A stretch of 9,838 nucleotides of DNA. Origin: LMUY01 sp964657445. GTDB lineage: Bacteria > Pseudomonadota > Alphaproteobacteria > Acetobacterales > Acetobacteraceae. The notes beneath the pieces were generated by a model. It ran no database searches. It was not told the DNA's origin and saw only the letters and a program-made list of their open reading frames with translations. The position numbers and the translations under genes are program-made. Of this stretch, positions 6,609 through 9,838 are shown piece after piece (position 1 is the stretch's first letter; each line of letters opens with the position of its first letter). Location: assembly GCA_964657445.1 (NCBI GenBank), contig CAZZVB010000167.1, forward strand, positions 1 through 9,838, in the 5' to 3' direction.

Positions 6609-7328
6609 ATGCTCCGATCGACCCTGGCCGTCTGCCTACTCGCTCTGCCGGCCGCCGTCCCCGTGGCGGCCCGGGCGCAGTCCCAGCAGGCCGTCCAACC
6701 CGCCGCCCACGCAGCGGCCAGCGCCCACAAGGCGCCGCAGAGCCATACGTCCGGGGCGCCGGCGTCGCGCAACGCGCATCCCAATGCTGCCCATGCGCCG
6801 GCGTCGCACACCACCGCACCCGGTCACACAGCAGCCCCGGCTCCCGCACCACCGCCCGCCGCGGCGCCCGCCCCCACCGCGCCGGTTGAACCCCCAAAAG
6901 GCAGCAACACCGGCCTGCCGCTGCCGCGCTTCGCATCGCTCAAGACAGACGAGGTGAACCTGCGCAGCGGCCCCGGTCTGCGATATCCGATCGAGTGGGT
7001 TTACAAGCGGCGCGACCTGCCGGTGGAGATCGACCGGGAGTTCGAGGTTTGGCGGTTGATTTCAGACCAGGAGGGCGTCAAGGGCTGGGTGCATTCGGCG
7101 ACCCTGGTTGGCCGCCGCACCTTCACCATCATCGGGACCGAGCAGGTGCTGCGGTCTGCCCCGCAAGACACGGGCGATGCGGTTGCGCGGCTGAAACCGG
7201 GCGTGATCGGCCGTTTGCGGTCTTGCGAGGCGAAAGCGGACTGGTGCCAGGTGCAGGTTGGCGATTATCGTGGGTGGCTGAAACGCACCGCGTTCTGGGG
7301 CACATACCCAGGGGAGGCTATCCAATGA
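6609..7328 (+). CDS. exported SH3-domain protein with Pro/Ala/His-rich linker
   Basis: A 239-residue protein. Residues 1-23 form a signal peptide with a cleavage site at ARA|QS. Residues about 25-100 are a low-complexity Ala/Pro/His linker, probably unstructured. Two bacterial SH3-like domains follow: about 107-175 (VNLRSGPGLRYPIEWVYKRRDLPVEI, WRLI, GWVHSATL) and about 176-232 (VLRSAP, WCQVQVGDYRGWLKR). Such tandem SH3 domains occur in periplasmic or envelope proteins thought to bind cell-wall material; no enzymatic residues are seen. The ATG at 6609 gives a clean signal peptide and has AGGGAGG just upstream, although the spacing (three bases) is tight. A TTG at 6594 is the alternative start. 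The stop overlaps the next start in an ATGA (7325-7328). Confidence 0.82.
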   Translation: MLRSTLAVCLLALPAAVPVAARAQSQQAVQPAAHAAASAHKAPQSHTSGAPASRNAHPNAAHAPASHTTAPGHTAAPAPAPPPAAAPAPTAPVEPPKGSNTGLPLPRFASLKTDEVNLRSGPGLRYPIEWVYKRRDLPVEIDREFEVWRLISDQEGVKGWVHSATLVGRRTFTIIGTEQVLRSAPQDTGDAVARLKPGVIGRLRSCEAKADWCQVQVGDYRGWLKRTAFWGTYPGEAIQ

Positions 7329-7642
7329 GCTGCCCTGAAGCCGGGGACAATCCACACCGCGCGCACCACGACATGGGCGGCGTGTCCAAATTCTTGTGTG
7401 AACCGATCGATACCGGCGCGCACGCGCTGGATGATTTCGACCGGGAGGTGGATGCGATCCGTGGCCTGCTCGGTGCAAAGGGCGTGATGAGCGTCGATGA
7501 ACTGCGGCGCGGGATCGAGGCCATCCCGGAGGCGGAGTACCATCGGCTGAGCTACTACCAGCGCTGGATGAGATCGATCGCCGACAACCTCATGGCGCGC
7601 GGCGTGATCACGGCCGCCGAACTCGAGGCCGCGCTGTCGTGA
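7325..7642 (+). CDS. nitrile hydratase/thiocyanate hydrolase-family beta subunit, N-terminal half (separate gene)
   Basis: A 105-residue protein matching only the N-terminal, helical half of a nitrile hydratase beta subunit. The HHDMGG signature at 14-19 is the usual beta-subunit start motif. LRRGIE at 60-65 contains an Arg in the position that contacts the oxidised metal cysteines in the family, and LSYYQRW at 75-81 is also typical. The start ATG at 7325 follows GGGGAGG at 7311-7317 and overlaps the SH3 gene's stop. The gene ends just where the SH3-like C-terminal half would begin, and that half is encoded by the next gene with a GTGA overlap. A split beta is how thiocyanate hydrolase is built (its beta subunit equals this half). 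A nitrile hydratase activator is also homologous to this region, but activators usually lack the HDMGG motif. Confidence 0.8.
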   Translation: MSCPEAGDNPHRAHHDMGGVSKFLCEPIDTGAHALDDFDREVDAIRGLLGAKGVMSVDELRRGIEAIPEAEYHRLSYYQRWMRSIADNLMARGVITAAELEAALS

Positions 7643-7926
7643 CCCGGTTTGCCCCGGGAACGGCCGTACAGGTCCGGGACGACTGGCCGGAGGCACGCGC
7701 CCACGTCCACATCCGGACGCCGCATTACCTCCGCGGCCGTCATGGCACCGTGGTGCGCCACCTCGGTGATTTCCCGAACCCGGAAGACCTCGCCTTCGCC
7801 CGGCCTGCCGAGCGTTTGCCGCTATACCATGTCGCCTTCCCGCCGGAGCAGATTTGGCCCGGCGTCAAGCAATCCAGCCTGCTGGTGGAGGTTTACGAGC
7901 CATGGCTGCTGCCGATCTCAGCCTAG
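7639..7926 (+). CDS. nitrile hydratase/thiocyanate hydrolase-family beta subunit, C-terminal SH3-like half (separate gene)
   Basis: A 95-residue protein equal to the C-terminal beta-barrel half of nitrile hydratase beta, or to the alpha subunit of thiocyanate hydrolase. The conserved block is RFAPGTAVQVRDDWP at 3-17, HIRTPHYLRGRHGTVV at 24-39 (Arg26 and Arg32 lie in the usual TRxPxYxRG motif, one of whose arginines contacts the metal centre), PLYHVAFP at 61-68 and the ending LLVEVYEPWLLP. It starts with GTG at 7639, sharing GTGA with the stop of the upstream half, so both halves are probably made in equal amounts. Its 3' end overlaps the alpha gene by 25 bases. There are no frameshift scars: both halves have proper starts and stops, so this is a real split and not a broken gene. 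Confidence 0.83.
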   Translation: MTRFAPGTAVQVRDDWPEARAHVHIRTPHYLRGRHGTVVRHLGDFPNPEDLAFARPAERLPLYHVAFPPEQIWPGVKQSSLLVEVYEPWLLPISA

Positions 7927-8516
7927 TCCGCAAAGACCTGCTCAGCGCTGAAAGCGCAAGGCTGCTCGCCGCCGTGCGCGGGCTGCTGGAGGCGAAGGGC
8001 GTTTTGACGCAGGACGATATCGCTGAGCGGATCCGGCTGACTGATGCAGCCAGCCCGGCCCAGGGTGCGAGAATGGTGGCGCGCGCGTGGGTCGATCCGG
8101 ACTACAGGGCTTTGATGCTGCGCAACGGCACCGAAGCGGCGGAGCAGATCGGCATTCCCATGCGTGGAGCACCCCCGCTCGGCGTCCTGGCGAATGAGCC
8201 GGGACTGCACCACCTCGTGGTGTGCACTCTGTGCAGTTGCTATCCTCGGGCCGTGCTGGGCTACCCGCCCTTCTGGTTCAAATCAGCCGGCTATCGTGCC
8301 CGCGCGATCCGTGACCCGGCGGGCGTGCTGCTGGAATGGCGGACGGTGCTGCCGGCGGGAACCGAAATCCGCGTCGTGGACAGCACCGCAGACTATCGCT
8401 GGATGGTGCTGCCGATGCGCCCCGCCGGCACCGAAGGCTGGCCGGAGAACCGGCTGGCCGCACTCGTGACCGAAGGCGACATGATCGGTGTGAGCCTGCC
8501 GCAAGCCGTGACCTGA
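7902..8516 (+). CDS. nitrile hydratase alpha / thiocyanate hydrolase gamma family, cobalt-type metal-binding subunit
   Basis: A 204-residue catalytic subunit. The metal site VCTLCSCYP puts Cys108, Cys111, Ser112 and Cys113 in the CTLCSC pattern of cobalt enzymes (iron enzymes have CSLCSC); two of these cysteines are normally oxidised to sulfinic and sulfenic acid. The flanking LGYPPFWFKSAGYRAR and the C-terminal EIRVVDSTADYRWMVLPMRPAGTEGW are family-typical. The enzyme hydrates a nitrile to an amide, or thiocyanate to carbonyl sulfide and ammonia; the sequence alone does not decide which. The ATG at 7902 is preferred to the ATG at 7854 because GGAGG (7887-7891) is well placed before it and residues from here match the family start. 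No activator or cobalt transporter gene is seen in the window. Confidence 0.9.
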   Translation: MAAADLSLVRKDLLSAESARLLAAVRGLLEAKGVLTQDDIAERIRLTDAASPAQGARMVARAWVDPDYRALMLRNGTEAAEQIGIPMRGAPPLGVLANEPGLHHLVVCTLCSCYPRAVLGYPPFWFKSAGYRARAIRDPAGVLLEWRTVLPAGTEIRVVDSTADYRWMVLPMRPAGTEGWPENRLAALVTEGDMIGVSLPQAVT

Positions 8517-8544
8517 AAGACGATACCGGTCAGCAACCTTTTTT
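8509..8544 (+). terminator. weak possible terminator after the hydratase operon
   Basis: TGACC (8509-8513) can pair with GGTCA (8528-8532) over a 14-base loop, and a run of six T (8539-8544) follows. The stem is short and lies six bases from the T-run, so this is a weak candidate. Confidence 0.22.
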
Positions 8545-8557
8545 AAATCTAGCCGTT
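8533..8557 (+). promoter_or_regulatory. possible EcfG-type (general stress) promoter before small secreted proteins
   Basis: GCAAC (8533-8537), 16 bases, then CGTT (8554-8557). The alphaproteobacterial general-stress sigma factor consensus is GGAAC-N16/17-CGTT, so there is one mismatch in the -35. It would start a transcript about 30 bases before the ATG at 8596. This is read by eye and is tentative. Confidence 0.3.
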
Positions 8558-8595
8558 CTCGTGAGTCATCGACCCATACAGGAGGGTTTTGTCTC

Positions 8596-8844
8596 ATGCG
8601 AAAGATTACCGGCCCATCCGCGTTGTTTCTGGGCGCAGTTGCGCTCTTGACCGGCGCGTCATTGCGTCCTGCCCAAGCCGCCCATGCCGGCGCGCCCTAC
8701 CGCAACGTTGATCATAGCAACGATGCTGGCAACGACACCGGCGATTCCCAGGTGGATCAACTGAATGCGGCGCAGTTGAACAACAACTACTACCAGACGC
8801 ATCAGCCCCCGCCGCCCGGTGCCGTCGTCGTTCCGGCGCGCTAA
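8596..8844 (+). CDS. small secreted hypothetical protein, paralogue 1
   Basis: An 82-residue protein I do not recognise as a named family. It has a signal peptide with cleavage near AQA|AHAG (about residue 29), leaving roughly 53 mature residues. The core APYRNVDHSNDAGNDTGDSQ is rich in Asn and Asp, followed by VDQLNAAQLNNNYYQ and a Pro-rich tail. The same pattern (PY-NV-H-ND-GN-TGD, then LN-x-x-QL) recurs in the next gene, so the two are tandem paralogues. There are no Cys residues in the mature part and no enzyme motif. Start support is excellent: AGGAGGG at 8580-8586 precedes ATG 8596. The Asn/Asp/Gly pattern could bind a metal ion such as calcium, but that is only a guess. Confidence 0.82.
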   Translation: MRKITGPSALFLGAVALLTGASLRPAQAAHAGAPYRNVDHSNDAGNDTGDSQVDQLNAAQLNNNYYQTHQPPPPGAVVVPAR

Positions 8845-8884
8845 CCAGACCAATCATTCGGATCAACCTTAAAGGAGAGCTATC

Positions 8885-9085
8885 ATGAAGCATTACGCCC
8901 TGCTGACCGCCCTTGCCGCCACGCTCGCCGTGGGCGCGATCGCGCCGTCGGTCGCCCTAGCCGCGAACGCCAAGCACCCCTACCAGAACGTCAACCACGC
9001 CAACGACAAGGGCAACCGGACGGGTGACCCGGAAACGGCGAAGCTGAACCAGCAGCAGCTCGACAAGATCAAGTCGGGCAGCTAG
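8885..9085 (+). CDS. small secreted hypothetical protein, paralogue 2
   Basis: A 66-residue protein with a signal peptide ending at ALA|ANAKHP (about residue 26), leaving about 40 mature residues. The core HPYQNVNHANDKGNRTGD matches the upstream paralogue position by position (PY-NV-H-ND-GN-TGD), followed by LNQQQLDKIKSGS. It lacks the first protein's Pro-rich tail and carries more Lys. AAGGAGAG at 8872-8879 is the ribosome site. The 40-base gap after paralogue 1 holds no visible terminator, so both are likely made from one message. Function unknown. Confidence 0.82.
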   Translation: MKHYALLTALAATLAVGAIAPSVALAANAKHPYQNVNHANDKGNRTGDPETAKLNQQQLDKIKSGS

Positions 9086-9102
9086 CCCACCTTACCGGCC
9101 GC

Positions 9103-9132
9103 GGGCGTGCAGGCTTGAAACCCTGCGCGTCC
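9103..9132 (+). terminator. strong hairpin downstream of the small secreted protein pair (no T-tract)
   Basis: An 11-bp stem (9103-9113 with 9122-9132, two G-T wobbles) closes an 8-base loop CTTGAAAC. No T-run follows, so it may act as a 3' stabiliser or Rho-associated end and not as an intrinsic terminator. Confidence 0.4.
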
Positions 9133-9147
9133 TCGGCTAAGTAAGTG

Positions 9148-9203
9148 CCTCTCCTACATTCTCCTGATCTTTATGGAGGGTGGCCCTAACCGGCCGCCTT
9201 TTT
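9148..9203 (+). promoter_or_regulatory. rimP leader with intrinsic terminator, possible attenuator
   Basis: GGTGGCC (9179-9185) pairs with GGCCGCC (9192-9198) around a 6-base loop and runs straight into TTTTT (9199-9203), a textbook intrinsic terminator. The preferred rimP start (TTG 9209) is only six bases further on. An alternative helix is possible: CTCTCC (9149-9154) with GGAGGG (9175-9180), or CTCC (9161-9164) with GGAG (9175-9178). Either would take bases from or crowd the terminator's 5' arm, as an antiterminator would. The terminator is visible directly; the switching is inference. Confidence 0.55.
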
Positions 9204-9208
9204 GTGTT

Positions 9209-9751
9209 TTGGACACCGAGAGCACTGAACTCACTCCGCACCACGCCAGCCTGGAGGCTCGGATCTCCGCCGAGATCGAGCTAACGCTGGCGCATCTCGG
9301 CTACGAGATCGTGCGCGTGGCCGTGCTCGGACGCGAAAAGCCGACCGTTCAGATCATGGCAGACCGCACCGACGGCAGCCTGATTGCGATCGAGGATTGC
9401 GAGCGGATCAATGACGTGGTGAGCGCCGCATTGGACGTAGCCGACATTATCAAATCCGCCTGGACGCTGGAGATCAGCAGTGCGGGCATTGACCGCCCGC
9501 TGACCCGTGTGAAGGACTGGAACAGGTTCGCCGGGCACCAGGCCCGGGCCGAGGTCAACATGCCGGTTGACGGGCGCAAGCGCTTCAACGGCATCGTCCT
9601 CGGCGCTGACGAGACTGTCGCTCGGTTGCGGCTGGACGATGGGGCGGAGGTAGCGCTACCGCTTGCCGATATCAGGCGTGCAAAACTGATCCTGACGGAC
9701 GCGCTGATCGCTGCGACCGCCCAAACGAGACCCGAGACCGAGACGAACTGA
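9209..9751 (+). CDS. rimP: ribosome maturation factor RimP
   Basis: A RimP, which assists maturation of the 30S ribosomal subunit. From the TTG at 9209 it has 180 residues. The N-terminal domain contains SLEARI, LTLAHLGYEIVRVAVLG, QIMADRTDG and the signature LEISSAGIDRPLTRVKDWNRFAG; the C-terminal SH3-like barrel carries ARAEV, FNGIVLGAD and VALPLADIRRAKLI. A start at ATG 9173 would add 12 residues encoded by the terminator hairpin itself (EGGPNRPPFCV), which do not look like RimP, so TTG 9209 (M-DTESTEL) is preferred. Neither start has a good ribosome site, leaving the start uncertain. nusA follows 11 bases later, the conserved rimP-nusA operon order. Confidence 0.9.
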   Translation: MDTESTELTPHHASLEARISAEIELTLAHLGYEIVRVAVLGREKPTVQIMADRTDGSLIAIEDCERINDVVSAALDVADIIKSAWTLEISSAGIDRPLTRVKDWNRFAGHQARAEVNMPVDGRKRFNGIVLGADETVARLRLDDGAEVALPLADIRRAKLILTDALIAATAQTRPETETN

Positions 9752-9762
9752 GGACACGAACC

Positions 9763-9838
9763 ATGGATACCGCCGTCTCCCGCCCCGAACTCCTGCTGGT
9801 CGCCGACGCTGTCGCGCGCGAGAAGTCGATCGACCGCG
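9763..9838 (+). CDS. nusA: transcription termination/antitermination protein NusA, 5' end only
   Basis: The first 25 codons before the right edge. The segment RPELLLVADAVAREKSIDR is the characteristic start of NusA, the RNA polymerase-binding elongation factor. The ATG at 9763 has GAGGA at 9750-9754, overlapping the rimP stop codon, so translation is probably coupled. Position after rimP fits the widespread rimP-nusA-infB operon. Confidence 0.9.
   Translation, partial: MDTAVSRPELLLVADAVAREKSIDR

Noticed and set aside
6636..6900. CRISPR or tandem DNA repeats in the Ala/Pro/His-rich stretch
   Set aside because: The repetition is of residue types only; there is no regular repeat unit or spacer pattern. 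No CRISPR array, insertion sequence or transposase was seen anywhere in the window.
6574..6957. Alternative frame over the SH3 protein's linker region
   Set aside because: Its Arg/Pro-rich translation is a by-product of the GC-rich low-complexity linker in the real frame, which has a signal peptide and SH3 domains.
7325..7926. A broken (frameshifted) fused beta subunit gene
   Set aside because: Each half has its own start and stop, the junction is a clean GTGA overlap, and the break falls between the two structural domains as in known split enzymes.
7902..8516. Naming the enzyme firmly as thiocyanate hydrolase (scnC)
   Set aside because: Gene order and split beta agree, but the CTLCSC motif is shared with cobalt nitrile hydratases and the halves look closer to nitrile hydratase. 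Substrate cannot be assigned by eye.

Overview
The window is GC-rich, densely packed bacterial DNA that reads as alphaproteobacterial, most likely Rhodospirillales/Acetobacteraceae. This is a judgement from protein style (NusG, SecE, RimP, MoeB, the SH3 protein with a Pro/Ala/His linker), the CTTGAC-type -35 element and the gene order. No 16S gene or other decisive marker is present.

Layout. (1) 1-1283, + strand: the 3' part of an alpha/beta hydrolase-domain protein, cut by the left edge. (2) 1298-4183, - strand: a 961-residue hybrid sensor histidine kinase whose first sensor domain is a LOV photoreceptor domain with its flavin-binding cysteine intact. It is followed by three more PAS domains, HisKA, HATPase and a receiver domain. 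It converges on the hydrolase, and the two gene ends form an inverted repeat. (3) 4184-4342: a divergent control region with two palindromes. (4) 4343-5357: tRNA-Gly(TCC), tRNA-Trp(CCA), secE and nusG. (5) 5429-8516: a tight + strand series of moeB/thiF-like E1 enzyme, DsrE-like sulfur protein, exported double-SH3 protein, and a three-gene nitrile hydratase/thiocyanate hydrolase-family enzyme in which the usual beta subunit is split into two genes. Four of the five junctions overlap. (6) 8596-9085: two tandem paralogous small secreted proteins of unknown function. (7) 9086-9838: a leader with two hairpins, then rimP and the start of nusA.

How the genes may work together. secE/nusG and rimP/nusA are housekeeping genes for secretion, transcription elongation and ribosome assembly, and they bracket the accessory stretch 5429-9085. 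Within that stretch the E1 enzyme and DsrE protein suggest sulfur transfer, and the metal enzyme has a cobalt-type CTLCSC centre. The split-beta order (beta-N, beta-C, alpha) is the same as the thiocyanate hydrolase order beta-alpha-gamma. A link between sulfur handling and a thiocyanate- or nitrile-hydrating enzyme is an attractive inference but is not proven here.

Points most worth attention: the LOV multi-PAS kinase, the split hydratase coupled to the E1/DsrE genes, the small secreted protein pair with a possible EcfG-type promoter, and the terminator placed at the very start of rimP.
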